From: Streptomyces qinglanensis
GTDB taxonomy: Bacteria; Actinomycetota; Actinomycetes; Streptomycetales; Streptomycetaceae
Direction of reading: 5' to 3'
NCBI RefSeq assembly: GCF_900111245.1
Contig: NZ_FOGO01000005.1
Span: 62,001-126,000, forward strand
Length of the DNA stretch: 64,000 bases
This document shows positions 1-11,467 of the stretch, in pieces. The position numbers were made by a program, and so were the translations under genes. The notes below the pieces were generated by a model. It was not told where the DNA came from. It made no database searches and was given only the letters and a program-made list of their open reading frames with translations. Within the stretch, counting starts at the first letter, position 1; the number at the start of each line of letters is the position of its first letter.

Positions 1-1003
1 CGCTGTTCCCCTTGCCGGTGCACACCGCAGTGCGGTCCGCGTGGCCGGCCACGTCCAGCAGGATCTGGTCCCAGTGGCGGTACTGCACGTCGTGGCCGCT
101 GTCGTCGTAGCGGCGGGTGACCGGCTCGGCGGGCAGCGCGTCGGCCCAGCGGGCCTGCGTCGCGGGCGGGACGGTGGTGTCCTTGGCGCCCGTGTAGACG
201 AAGGCCGGCGCCCGGAGTGCGGACAGGTCGGGGCCGGGGCGCTCGCAGTACAGCCGCTGCTCGTGGACCTGCGCCTCGGGGTCGCCCAGCTGGCCGCGCA
301 GATAGTAGGAACGGGCGCCGTCCTCCTCGGCCCGGTCGGTGAACCCGGGGATCTTCCGCACCGGGCTGTCCTCGGGGAAGGCCCACCACGCGCGCGGATC
401 GCGGATCTGCTCGCGGACGGCCGCCGCCAGCTCCGCGTCGCTCCTGCCGCAGTACCCGGGCTTCTCGCCGTAGGGCGGGAGTGCCGCCGCCAGGTGGAGC
501 GAGGAGACGCGCCCGGGCGCGGCCGCGGCGAAGTGCGCCGCGTAGGGGCCGCCCCCGGAGATCGCGATCACGGGCGCCTTGCGGATGCCGAGCTTGTCCA
601 GGACGGCGCGCACGTCGGAGGTGTAGTCCGCGAAGCCCAGCTTCGGGTCGAACTCCGTGTCGCCGAGGCCGTTCCGCTCCACGGAGATCATCCGCAGGCC
701 CAGCTTCTGCCGGGTGGTGCGCAGGAACTCCGTCATGCCCGAGGCGCGGGCCGTGGTGCCGGTGCCGCCCATGAAGAGCACGGGGGTGCCGTCGCTCTCG
801 CCGGTGTCCGCGTAGTGCACGGTGCGGCTCTCGTGGCGCAACTGGTGCATCGGCGGGCCGAGCGGGTCGAACCGGTCCTGGACCACCGGCTCGGGCTTCC
901 TGGAGGCTTCGGCCTGCGAGGCTCCGGCGGTGAAGCCGATCCCGCCGGCCACCGCGGCCACGGAGAGGGTGAGCGCCAGCGCGGCTCTCGATGCCTTTTT
1001 CAT
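1..1003 (-). CDS. secreted alpha/beta hydrolase (3' end outside window)
   Basis: The reading frame runs from an ATG at 1003 to the left edge without a stop, so the C-terminus is missing. The first 30 or so residues (MKKASRAALALTLSVAAVAG, then small residues) form a Sec-type signal peptide, so the enzyme is probably exported. An oxyanion-type MGGTG segment, a nucleophile elbow AISGGG, a late Asp in TGAKD and a His in DSGHD together give the Ser-Asp-His triad of the alpha/beta hydrolase fold. A gggaga ribosome site precedes the start. The substrate cannot be read from the sequence; esterase or haloalkane-hydrolase-like members look similar. Confidence 0.85.
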   Translation of the reverse strand, partial: MKKASRAALALTLSVAAVAGGIGFTAGASQAEASRKPEPVVQDRFDPLGPPMHQLRHESRTVHYADTGESDGTPVLFMGGTGTTARASGMTEFLRTTRQKLGLRMISVERNGLGDTEFDPKLGFADYTSDVRAVLDKLGIRKAPVIAISGGGPYAAHFAAAAPGRVSSLHLAAALPPYGEKPGYCGRSDAELAAAVREQIRDPRAWWAFPEDSPVRKIPGFTDRAEEDGARSYYLRGQLGDPEAQVHEQRLYCERPGPDLSALRAPAFVYTGAKDTTVPPATQARWADALPAEPVTRRYDDSGHDVQYRHWDQILLDVAGHADRTAVCTGKGNS

Positions 1004-1115
1004 TTCTCGGTCTCCCAGTGTCTCAATGTGCGGGAGACCACCTGCCCCGGAGTCGGTTTAACATGCAACGAAATCCGTGGCTCTGCCGCTCCGCCCCCCG
1101 GGGTGACCTGCGACG

Positions 1116-2084
1116 TCACTCCCAGGGCAGCTCGGCGCGGCGCCGCCAGTAGACCTCCGGCTCCTCCACCAGGTCACCCGGCAGCGCCAGTTGGGTCTCG
1201 TCCAGGTCGACCGCGGTGGCCAGCAGGTTGGAGTGCAGCGCGCCCACGGTGGCGGCACCGGAGAGCACGACCCCGGCCCACGGCTGCCGCAGGACGGCGG
1301 CCAGCGCGACGGCATCCGGAGTGGTGTCCACCGCCTCGGCCGCCAGGTGCAGGTCCCGGGGCTCCTGACCCCCTGCCAGCCGACCGTTGGCCAGGGCTTC
1401 CTTGACCAGTACCGTCAGACCCGCCTCGTGTGCCTCGGCCAGCGCGTCGGCGGCGGAGGTCTCCAGCAGGTTGTAGGTGCTCTGGACGGTGCGGAAGAGC
1501 GGCTCGCCGTCCACGGTGACCGCCAGTGCCGCGCGGATGGCGTCGCCCTGCGCCGGGCCGCTGGTGCTGAAACCGACCGTGACGCCCTCGGCCGCCAGTT
1601 CGGCCAGCCGCTGATGCAGCGCGGTGTCCGTCAGCGCGGGGCTGTCCGGGGTCACCGAGTGGATCTGGTAGAGGTCGAGCCGGTCCCCCAGCAGCTCCCT
1701 CGTCTCCGCGAGCTGCCGCTCGAACGCCGCCAGGGAGTGGTCCTTGACCTCGTGCACCTCGGCGTCCGTACGCCACTCGCCCACATAGGTGTAGCCCCAC
1801 TTGCTGCCGACGACGACGTCGGCCTCCGGGTGCTCGCGCAGCCAGTCCGCCAGGAACTCCTCGGCACGCCCGTAGGAACGGGCCACGTCGAGGTAGCGCA
1901 CGCCCTGCGCGTAGGCGGCGTCCAGGAGTTCGTACGTCCGGGCCCGCATCGCCTCGGGGGTGCGCTCCGCGGGCAGGTCCGCCTCCCGGCCGAGCGTGAG
2001 GTAGGCGGGACGGCCGACGGCGGCCAGCCCGAGGCCGAGGTGGGCCGTCGGTGTGGTGACAGAGGCGAGACGGGCGAAGGACAT
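1116..2084 (-). CDS. aldo/keto reductase
   Basis: This 322-residue protein has the aldo/keto reductase TIM-barrel pattern: a conserved RYLDVARSYGRAEEF segment with the Asp and Tyr of the catalytic tetrad, a VVGSKWG strand carrying the Lys, and DLYQIHSVTPD with the His. Such enzymes reduce carbonyls with NADPH in the cytosol. The start at 2084 (MSFARLASV) is chosen because a gggag ribosome site lies just upstream; an in-frame start 38 codons earlier adds low-complexity Pro/Gly/Arg sequence with no homology signal. It lies downstream of argH on the same strand but is separated by about 210 bases, so it is probably an independent unit. The substrate is unknown. Confidence 0.9.
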   Translation of the reverse strand: MSFARLASVTTPTAHLGLGLAAVGRPAYLTLGREADLPAERTPEAMRARTYELLDAAYAQGVRYLDVARSYGRAEEFLADWLREHPEADVVVGSKWGYTYVGEWRTDAEVHEVKDHSLAAFERQLAETRELLGDRLDLYQIHSVTPDSPALTDTALHQRLAELAAEGVTVGFSTSGPAQGDAIRAALAVTVDGEPLFRTVQSTYNLLETSAADALAEAHEAGLTVLVKEALANGRLAGGQEPRDLHLAAEAVDTTPDAVALAAVLRQPWAGVVLSGAATVGALHSNLLATAVDLDETQLALPGDLVEEPEVYWRRRAELPWE

Positions 2085-2294
2085 CGGCTGCTCCCGGCCG
2101 GGCGGTGTCGACGGTGGCGGCTCCGGTCGCTCCACCGTACCCGGCACACGCCTCCGGGCCCCGCACCCGGTGCGGGGCCCGGAAGTGTCGCCGAGCACGC
2201 TCCGGCACCCGGCCGGACCCGCTCACCCGCGCGCCGGCCGCGGACCGGGCCCGGAGGGGCGGCGAGCGGCGAGCGGCGGATGGCGGACGGCCGG

Positions 2295-5033
<2,739 letters not shown>

Positions 5034-5051
5034 TTACGTGCATGCGCTGAC

Positions 5052-5087
5052 TGGTATAAGTATGCACTCCGCCGTATGTTTCGTCAA
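5052..5087 (-). promoter_or_regulatory. argG promoter with overlapping ARG box
   Basis: Read on the minus strand there is TTGACG (5087-5082), a 17-base spacer and CATACT (5064-5059), a good vegetative promoter. An imperfect palindrome tggtataagtatgca (5052-5066) covers the -10 and resembles the ARG operator bound by ArgR/AhrC. The similar element in front of argC supports this reading. Confidence 0.7.
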
Positions 5088-5223
5088 CGCGTGCCTGACC
5101 TGCGACGCAGCCGCTGCGGTACCGCCGGGCCGCCCTCTCTGCCGCCGGACGCGCGGAAGGGGACCCTGCCCCTGCCGCCGGCGGGTGAGGCATCGGCGAC
5201 CGGGCCCGGCACGCACGGCTACC

Positions 5224-5427
5224 CTATGGAGCCGAGCGGCTACCCGACGGCGCGTACCGGGAGCGTCCGGCGCAGGCGGCGAGAAACGCCCCGGTCTGGT
5301 CGACGATCCGCTCCGCGAACGGGAGGTCGAACCCGGGGTGGTCCTCGACGATGCGTGTCACGAGGCGGTCGGCCATGTCCGCACCGAGGATCGCTCGGCC
5401 TGTCATGACCTCCGTGGCATATGCCAT
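5224..5427 (-). pseudogene. small conserved Streptomyces hypothetical, apparently 3'-truncated
   Basis: A 67-residue frame starts at 5427 (MAYATEVMTGR) about 11 bases after an aagggaggg ribosome site. The core LVTRIVEDHPGFDLPFAERI followed by a helix ending in FLAACAG resembles small Streptomyces proteins that normally continue with a conserved DIGWH-type block of about 40 residues. Here that block is absent and the frame ends after a short RYAPSGSRSAP tail. The likeness to the family is from memory, so truncation is an inference; it could also be a genuinely short gene. Neighbouring DNA is full of fragments. Confidence 0.5.
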
Positions 5428-6066
5428 GGGCCATGGGACCCTCCCTTCTGGGGTGTCCGGCGTGCGGTCGCACGCCGGATGCGGTGGGCCCTGCCTCCGG
5501 CTGCCGGCGCGCGTTGGAGGGGAGCCCTGTGCGCGACGGGCCGCCCGGGGGCGGGGGTCAGGTGGTGCGCAGCAGTCGCGCTCCGGTGTGCTTCTGCCGC
5601 CGGTGGAGGTGCAGAACCTCGTGGAGCACGGCCTCCAGGGCGGGCTCGTCCTGGTGTTGGGCGCTGGTGATCTGGGCCCTGCACTGGTCGCAGTAGACGC
5701 ACGGCAGGTGCTCGCGGTCGGCCGAGTCCGGGTCGACGCTTCCTCGGACGCCGCGAGCACTACCCGGCCACCCACCGGGCCATCGCCGGCCTCGTCTCCG
5801 ACCGCGCCGCCCAACGTGCCACCCGCAGCAAGCCGAGCACCGAACTCGTGCCCGTCAGCTCGGTGGCCTGCTGAATCGCCCACCAGCCGAACCTCCGAGG
5901 CCAGCACGTCCCGAGCTCATTCGCTCACAACCTCGTACGAAGTCCTCTCGATTGGCGATCGAGCCGCTCGTGCACATCGGAGGCCAAGGCGGGCCCGGTG
6001 GCTTGACCGTGATGTGAGACTTGAAGCATGGACATGGGGCGTGAGTCGCGGTGGGAAAAGGACGCA
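5428..6066. other. gene-poor stretch with two protein-like fragments
   Basis: No complete gene is visible. On the minus strand, 5735-5558 reads as a protein-like tail beginning HLPCVYCDQCRAQI and ending HRRQKHTGARLLRTT then stop; it has a CxxC and a His-rich stretch but no start codon. On the plus strand, about 5730-5873 reads as REHYPATHRAIAGLVSDRAA and on to a stop, also without a start. Both look like debris of former genes, in keeping with the IS remnant that follows. Confidence 0.35.
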
Positions 6067-6282
6067 ATGACAGTGGAGATCGCTTTCGCCCTGGTGACGG
6101 CCGCCGTGCTGGCTGGAGTGATCTTTGCAGCCGCCTGGGCTCTCGCCTTGGTCCTTGGCCTCTCTGGATCGACAGGGAGAGGCATGTTGACAGGGGGTGC
6201 ACTGCTCGGAGCGGTGGCCGGAGCATGGCGTCTGGTGCGGGTGCTGCTTCGGTTCGACGAGCAGCGCCGACTGGGCCACTGA
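6067..6282 (+). CDS. small two-helix membrane protein
   Basis: A 71-residue protein starts at 6067, five bases after an aaaagga ribosome site. Residues 4-30 (IAFALVTAAVLAGVIFAAAW onward) form one membrane helix and residues 40-55 a weaker glycine/alanine-rich second one, followed by a basic tail ending RRLGH. No known family was recognised. It ends just before the IS5-type remnant and has no obvious partner. Confidence 0.5.
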   Translation: MTVEIAFALVTAAVLAGVIFAAAWALALVLGLSGSTGRGMLTGGALLGAVAGAWRLVRVLLRFDEQRRLGH

Positions 6283-6318
6283 CTGTAACCCTTGCCTTGC
6301 GGTCGCTGGCCTCCCGGA

Positions 6319-6899
6319 GTGGGGATCGTTGAGCGGCTGGTGCCGGACGAGTTGTGGGAGCTGTTCCAGCGAGTGGTGCCAGAGGCGCCGTCGCGGCCGC
6401 AGGGCGGTGGGCGGCGTCGGCACAGCGACCGGGAAGTGCTGGCCGCGATCGTGTTCGTTGCCACGTCAGGCTGTACGTGGCAGCAGTTGCCTTCGTCGTC
6501 GTTCGGCCCGCCCGGAGCGACCACGCACCGGCGGTTTGCGGAGTGGTCGAAGGCCAGGGCGTGGGCCAAGCTCCACCGCCTGGTCCTCGACGAACTCGGT
6601 GCCCGCGGCGAGCTGGACTGGTCGCGGTGCGCGAGCGACTCGGTGAACATGCGGGCCTTGAAAGGGGGGACCTGACAGATCCGAATCCTGTCGACCGGGG
6701 CACGTACGGCTCGAAGATCGACCTGATGACGGAACGATCAGATCTGCCCATATCCGTCGGGATCCCGGCGGCGAACCTGCCCGACGGCCAGGCCCTGATC
6801 CCGCTCGTGAAGGGCATCCCGCCCATCCCCTCGCGCCGTGGACGACGGCGGCGGAAGCCCGGAAAGCTCCATGCCGACAGGGCTCACCGAATGAGATGA
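6319..6899 (+). mobile_element. IS5-family insertion sequence remnant
   Basis: The first frame (GTG 6319 to a stop ending at 6675) encodes the N-terminal transposase half: LVPDELWELFQRVVPE, then a GGGRRRHSDREVLAAIVFV block and SGCTWQQLP, typical of IS5-group DDE transposases in Streptomyces. At the aaagggggg run near 6660 the homology continues in the -1 frame as DLTDPNPVDRGTYGSK, then PLVKGIPPI and RRRKPGKLHAD up to a stop at 6899. The catalytic C-terminal part after LHAD is missing, so the element is not functional. No clear terminal inverted repeats or target duplication were found. Confidence 0.85.
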
Positions 6900-7049
6900 A
6901 TCCCAGCACGTGTTCTTGCCCCGGGGCAGCGGTGGCACGACGCGTTCGGGTGAACGCGGGCAGAGCCGCCGGCCCTCTGGCGCGCGTCGTGCCCGGCGTG
7001 CAGCAGCACCCGTCGAGTGTGCGGGCGAGAGTGTTTGGACAATGGGGCG

Positions 7050-7610
7050 GTGAGCGTTCATGACGAGGACTCGGAGAAGGTCTTCCTCCGCAGCAAGTGG
7101 GGTACCGGCCGCTACGTCTACAACCCGTACAACCCAGTGGGCCGGATGCTCATCGTCCTGTCCCTGGTGATCGGAGGCGTGGTCCTGTACGGGTATTCAC
7201 GCTCCGGGTTCCTTGGGCCGTCGGCGTCCTGGGAGGCGGAGGATCTGCGGCTGGCGGTCATCGACGCGAGTGAGGAGCTCTCCGGCGCCTCGCAGTTCGG
7301 GCCTGCCTCCGGTGGGGGCATGTACCCGGAGATCCTGCGGTCCCACATAGCCGAGAACGGCCCCGTCCCCGCGCAGGAGTCCCTCTACGAGGAAGCTCTG
7401 GTTGTGGAGCTGGCCTCCGACCCGCCGCGCGACGGCATGCTGAAGGGCGGTGCGGAGATCGCCGCCTACAACGTCACCGCGAGCGGAACGGACGCGGCCT
7501 TCTGCCTGAACGTGCACGCCGAGCGGCAGCGCCGGCACGTCCACTACGACACCGTGTCGATCGACATGGACGAGCACGCCTGCCCCGGCGCAGAAGCCCC
7601 CACCCCGTAG
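7050..7610 (+). CDS. membrane-anchored protein of unknown function
   Basis: A 186-residue protein is read from GTG 7050; an ATG-type alternative lies 33 bases upstream. About 25 residues of charged N-terminus (VHDEDSEKVFLRSKWGTGR) precede one membrane helix, MLIVLSLVIGGVVLYGY, and an acidic outer domain follows with two cysteines. Codon use is normal for the genome. No family was recognised. It sits directly after the IS remnant and before a pseudogene. Confidence 0.65.
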   Translation: MSVHDEDSEKVFLRSKWGTGRYVYNPYNPVGRMLIVLSLVIGGVVLYGYSRSGFLGPSASWEAEDLRLAVIDASEELSGASQFGPASGGGMYPEILRSHIAENGPVPAQESLYEEALVVELASDPPRDGMLKGGAEIAAYNVTASGTDAAFCLNVHAERQRRHVHYDTVSIDMDEHACPGAEAPTP

Positions 7611-7822
7611 TGGCGGACCGGTGACAGCGCCCGGGAGTGGATCCCGGTCCAGCCCTCGCGCCGGCACACCTGCATCCCATCGGCCCTGGGCGGCGCACGG
7701 CCCTTGGGTGAGGCACCCGGTAGCAGCGTCACCCCCGCACCGAAGTCGGGCCCCGGTGCAGGGCCCCGGGCGCGTTCGGGCGAGCGCAGCCGGCCCCCGG
7801 CACGTCGTCCGCGGACGGCCCT

Positions 7823-8496
7823 TCAGCGCTTGACGCGCGCGCGGACAGCCAGGATCGCCAGGCCGAGGAGAACGGGCTCGGTGAAGCGGGAGGCCATCCC
7901 GGTGCAGGTGCCGGCGGTGGTCAGGTCATGGCCTGAGGAGCGGAAGACCACGGAGTTGAGCACCACCCGCAGCGCCTTCTCGAATCGCTCGGCCGACACC
8001 CGCTCGGGGTAGGCACTCGTGGGGTTGACCGGGTCCGGGCACCGGACAGATCCACCCACGCGTGGCGCACCCGCAGCGCCGCCGTGGAGACGAAGCGCGT
8101 GCGCCACAGCGACACTCGTGCGGCGGCCACCTCCAGCGTCCCCGGCGCCCCGACCACCGCAGAAGCCAGATCGACCCTCTCTGCACACACCAGTGGGCCG
8201 AAGACCGGCGTCGTCTCGAACCGCGCGTGGTCGAACCGGGCGTCGCCGGAGAACCGCGCCCCGGCGCACCAGGCGAGGCCGGAGAACACCGCCTGATCGA
8301 ACCGGACGTCGCGTGAGAGCACCGCCAAGTCGAACAGGGCGTCGCCGAATCGGGGGGGTGCCGGTGGCAGGGTCGCGGAGGGCGTCGAGCAACCGATCCG
8401 GCAGTCCCTCGGTAAAGGGCGTGCCGCGGTGGTCGATGTCCGCACCGGGAGCAAGGCCGGCCAGGCAGGCGTCGCGGTCGGTGTCAGCCACGTGGG
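7823..8496 (-). pseudogene. decayed pentapeptide-repeat membrane protein gene
   Basis: Three collinear pieces of one protein lie in different frames. The N-terminal piece (about 8496-8355) reads DACLAGLAPGADIDHRGTPF and on to ALRDPATGTP. At a run of seven C (8350-8357, minus strand) the frame shifts to a middle piece (8355-8038) with A(D/N)LXX-like repeats such as ARFSGDARFDHARF, ending in WVDLSGA. A C-terminal piece (about 8000-7823) reads VVLNSVVFRSS then TEPVLLGLAILAVRARVKR and stop. The membrane middle is deleted. The order and contents match Streptomyces pentapeptide-repeat proteins with a C-terminal membrane part. Confidence 0.7.
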
Positions 8497-8527
8497 CAAG
8501 GCATGCGGAGCGGCAAGGCATGCGGAG
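8495..8527. repeat. two tandem copies of a 16-base unit
   Basis: The unit ggcaaggcatgcggag occurs at 8495-8510 and 8512-8527 with one base between (period 17). It lies exactly at the junction between the HAD fragment and the pentapeptide pseudogene, so it may mark a deletion or slippage scar. Confidence 0.8.
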
Positions 8528-8540
8528 TGGCCGGGGACGT

Positions 8541-8638
8541 GGATGCCGCGGGACGTCGAGCCAGTCGGCCCAGTGCCCCCAGTAGCGGTCGTCGCGGGTG
8601 AGGGTCTCGCCGACATCGAAGACGATGCTGGTCATCAT
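8541..8638 (-). pseudogene. N-terminal fragment of a HAD-family hydrolase
   Basis: From tandem ATGs at 8638/8635 the frame reads MTSIVFDVGETLTRDDRYWG and about ten more residues (HWADWLDVPRH). DVGET is the HAD motif I. After residue 32 the similarity stops and the frame runs into low-complexity sequence and then the pentapeptide pseudogene. The rest of the HAD domain (motifs II-IV) is absent, so this is a gene end left by a deletion. Confidence 0.65.
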
Positions 8639-8790
8639 CAGCGTCAGCCGACGGGTGCCCCGCATTGCGGTGGGGTGCACCCGGGACCGCGGGGACCGGG
8701 CGCTGCCGGCGCACGGCGGTGTCCCGCGGGCCCACCCTCGGTGTCGGGCTGATGCGCGATGACCGGTGCCGCTCGGACACCCCCCCTCGC

Positions 8791-9171
8791 TCAGCCTCGC
8801 TCGCCCAGCACTTCCTCCAGCACCCGGGTGTGGGCGAGCGAGAGGTCCTTGGATGCCGTCAGCAGGGTGAGCACCCGGGCACCGGAGGCCGCCCGGAGGA
8901 GTTCGTCGAGGCCCTCGGCGCCCGCGGGCGTGGCCAGCTCGGCGCGGTAGCGCTCGGCGAACCCCGCGAAGCGCTCCGGGGTGTGTCCGTACCACTTGCG
9001 CAGCTCGGCGCTGGGGGCGACCTGTTTGCACCAGGCGTCCAGTGCGGCCTCCTCCTTGCGCAGCCCGCGCGGCCAGAGGCGGTCGACGAGGACGCGGGCG
9101 CCGTCCGCGGCGGGCTCGGGCGCCTCGTAGACGCGGCGGACCCGGATCGTCGGCTTCTTCTGGGCAGCCAT
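8791..9171 (-). CDS. DUF488 family protein
   Basis: The 126-residue product has the DUF488 core: VLVDRLWPRGLRKEEA, LRKWYGHTPERFAGF and LTLLTASKD. The family is small, cytosolic and without an established reaction. The start at 9171 (MAAQKKPTIRVRRVYE) matches the usual length; a longer frame from 9222 adds unconserved sequence. It is transcribed divergently from the SCO6745-family gene across a 73-base gap. Confidence 0.9.
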   Translation of the reverse strand: MAAQKKPTIRVRRVYEAPEPAADGARVLVDRLWPRGLRKEEAALDAWCKQVAPSAELRKWYGHTPERFAGFAERYRAELATPAGAEGLDELLRAASGARVLTLLTASKDLSLAHTRVLEEVLGERG

Positions 9172-9208
9172 GGGGCCAGGGTGCGGCCGGTCGCCCGACT
9201 CCCGCATG

Positions 9209-9244
9209 TTGACGGTGTTCACATCGTTGTTCTAGATTCCCGCC
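9209..9244 (+). promoter_or_regulatory. probable leaderless promoter
   Basis: TTGACG (9209-9214), an 18-base spacer and TAGATT (9233-9238) place the transcription start at or next to the ATG at 9245. No ribosome site precedes that ATG, so the mRNA is probably leaderless. Confidence 0.65.
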
Positions 9245-10129
9245 ATGACCGACTTCCCGGCCCTCGCCCGGCAGATGTGGCACCAGCTCGAACCCGTCCA
9301 CGCCTGCGTCTACTTCTCCCCCGAGGTCGCCGCGCAGACCGGCGCCCTCGGCTACGACACCGCCGCGCGCTGGCCCTCCTATTTCGCCCTCCGCGCGGCC
9401 CCGCTCGGGGCCGCCACCGCCCCGCTGGTGACGGCGCTCTTCTACAGCTTCGACCCGCGCACGGTCGCCGAGCACGTTCCCGGCGTCTGGCGGACCGCCC
9501 CGCCCGCCGCCGTTCTGGAGGCGCGCACCCGGGGCGTGGACGCGACGCTGCGCACGATGCTGGGCGACGGCCTCACCGATGCGGGTCTCGCCGAGGCGGC
9601 CGAACTGGCCCGTACCGCCGCCGAGGCGGCCGACCTCGCGGGCCGCCCGCTGGCCGCCGCCAACGCCGCGCTGGAGTGGCCGGCCGAGCCGCATCTGGTG
9701 CTGTGGCAGGCCGCGAACATCCTGCGGGAGCACCGCGGCGACGGCCACCTGGCGGCGCTGCAGGCCGCCGGGCTGGACGGCTGCGAGGCGCTGGCGTCCT
9801 TCGCGTCGGTCGGCGCGGCACCGGTGGCGAACTTCGCCTCCCGCGGCTGGAGCGCGCAGGCGTGGGCGGCGGCCCGTGCCCGGCTCGCCGACCGGGGACT
9901 GCTCGACGCCGACGGCGCCGCCACCGAGCGGGGACGCGCGGTGCGGGACGAGGTGGAGCGGATGACCGACGAACTGGCCGCCGCGCCGTACCGGACGCTG
10001 GGCGAGGCCGGCTGCGCACGGCTGGCGGAGCTGAACCGGCCCGTCTTCTCGGCCGTGGTCGCCTCCGGACTGCTGCCCACGCAGTCCACCTTGGGCATCC
10101 TCACCGTCCGCGCGCCCGGGCCGCGGTGA
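9245..10129 (+). CDS. SCO6745 family protein
   Basis: The 294-residue protein begins MTDFPALARQMWHQLEPVHA, followed by FSPEVAAQTGALGY and a YFALRAAPLG block, the pattern of the actinobacterial SCO6745 family. The C-terminal third (residues 180-270) looks like a winged-helix segment with a GWSAQAW turn and a terminal RMTDELAAAPY helix. The function is not known. There is no signal peptide or membrane helix. The promoter spacing predicts a leaderless mRNA, and a strong hairpin follows the stop. Confidence 0.85.
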   Translation: MTDFPALARQMWHQLEPVHACVYFSPEVAAQTGALGYDTAARWPSYFALRAAPLGAATAPLVTALFYSFDPRTVAEHVPGVWRTAPPAAVLEARTRGVDATLRTMLGDGLTDAGLAEAAELARTAAEAADLAGRPLAAANAALEWPAEPHLVLWQAANILREHRGDGHLAALQAAGLDGCEALASFASVGAAPVANFASRGWSAQAWAAARARLADRGLLDADGAATERGRAVRDEVERMTDELAAAPYRTLGEAGCARLAELNRPVFSAVVASGLLPTQSTLGILTVRAPGPR

Positions 10130-10143
10130 ACCGGAGCGGGTGA

Positions 10144-10198
10144 GCGTGCTCCGGGCGCCGCTCCCCCGGCCGCCTCCCCAACGGCGCCCGGAGCACGC
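10144..10198 (+). terminator. 17-bp stem terminator hairpin
   Basis: Perfect 17-base arms (10144-10160 and 10182-10198) enclose a 21-base loop shortly after the stop at 10129. No T-run follows, as is common in Streptomyces. Confidence 0.7.
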
Positions 10199-10276
10199 GC
10201 GGATGCCCCACCGCTTCTGGATCACATCGCGAGACAGCCCTTGCCAACCGGCCCCACCAGGGCGTTCTCTCTGCGG

Positions 10277-11428
10277 GTGCGAACCGGACAGCAGAACACC
10301 CCGCCCCACTCCGACGACTCCCCCGACCCGGCCGCCGAGCAGCGCGGAGCGCGCCGCGCGGTGACGCTCTTCCCGCTCCTGGTCCTGCTCGCGGGCGCGC
10401 TCGGCCTGCTCAGTCCCGGCAGCTTCACAGGCGGCGCGGAAGCGGTGCCCTACCTGCTCGGGGTCGTGATGTTCTGCATGGGGCTCACGATGACCGTGCC
10501 GGACTTCCGGAGCGTCGTCCGCCGCCCCTGGGCGGTCGCGCTGGGGCTGGCGGCCCAGTACCTCGTGATGCCGGGGCTGGGCTGGCTGGTCGCGCAGGGC
10601 CTGGGCCTGTCCCCGCAGCTCGCCGCCGGGCTGATCCTGGTCGGCTGCTCACCGGGCGGGACGGCGTCGAACGTCGTGACCTATCTGGCGCGCGGCGACG
10701 TGGCGCTCTCGGTCTCGGTCACCTCGGTCTCCACGTTCGTCGCGCCGCTGCTGACTCCGCCGCTCACGCTGTTTCTCGCGGGCGAGTTCCTGCCCGTGGA
10801 CACCGGCTCGATGGTCGGCGACATCGTCAAGACGGTGCTGCTGCCGGTCCTCGGCGGGCTGCTGGTCCGGCTGCTCGCCGGGCGCGCCGTCGAACGGGCG
10901 CTGCCCGCGCTGCCCTGGCTGTCCACGGCGACCATCGCGGTCATCGTCACCATCGTGGTGGCGGGCAGCGCGGGCACCATCAAGTCGGCGGCGGCGCTGG
11001 TGTTCCTGGCGGTGGTGCTGCACAACGGGCTGGGCCTGGCGCTCGGTTACACCGTGGGGCGGCTGTCCCGGCTCGGCGAACCGGCCGGGCGCGCGCTGGC
11101 CTTCGAGGTCGGCATGCAGAACTCGGGGCTGGCCGCCTCGCTGGCCGCGGCGCACTTCAGTCCGCTCGCGGCGCTGCCGGCCGCCGTCTTCTCCGTGTGG
11201 CACAACGTCTCGGGCGCGCTGGCCGCGGCCTGGTTCGTGCACCGCGACCGGAGCGCCGCGGCACGGGCGAGCACCGGCGCGGGCCGCCCGGCGGACTCCG
11301 GAGCGGCGGACCTGGGCGACCCGGCAGACGCCGTCCCCGCGGACTCCGGCGCGGCGGACTCCGGCCCGGCGTCGGCGGGCGGAGCCGACGGCGCGGAGCC
11401 GGCCGCCGGGCCGCGCGCCGCGGGCTGA
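10277..11428 (+). CDS. bile acid:sodium symporter family transporter
   Basis: A membrane protein of about 383 residues with nine to ten hydrophobic helices. The motifs GCSPGGTASNVVTYLARGD and EVGMQNSGLA are the two sodium/substrate crossover regions of the SBF/BASS family. Members move organic anions or pantoate-type acids with sodium; the substrate here cannot be read. The last 60 residues are an Ala/Gly/Asp/Pro-rich cytosolic tail. The start is uncertain: GTG 10277 is used, TTG 10241 is in frame, and neither has a clear ribosome site. Confidence 0.85.
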   Translation: MRTGQQNTPPHSDDSPDPAAEQRGARRAVTLFPLLVLLAGALGLLSPGSFTGGAEAVPYLLGVVMFCMGLTMTVPDFRSVVRRPWAVALGLAAQYLVMPGLGWLVAQGLGLSPQLAAGLILVGCSPGGTASNVVTYLARGDVALSVSVTSVSTFVAPLLTPPLTLFLAGEFLPVDTGSMVGDIVKTVLLPVLGGLLVRLLAGRAVERALPALPWLSTATIAVIVTIVVAGSAGTIKSAAALVFLAVVLHNGLGLALGYTVGRLSRLGEPAGRALAFEVGMQNSGLAASLAAAHFSPLAALPAAVFSVWHNVSGALAAAWFVHRDRSAAARASTGAGRPADSGAADLGDPADAVPADSGAADSGPASAGGADGAEPAAGPRAAG

Positions 11429-11467
11429 GCGCGGCACCCCGGCACCGGCCCGCTCGGCGGTCGGCGC

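Noticed and set aside
7823..10309. Very long minus-strand frame covering several genes
   Set aside because: Only its 3' end is meaningful (pentapeptide pseudogene, HAD piece); the rest is antisense of the SCO6745-family gene.
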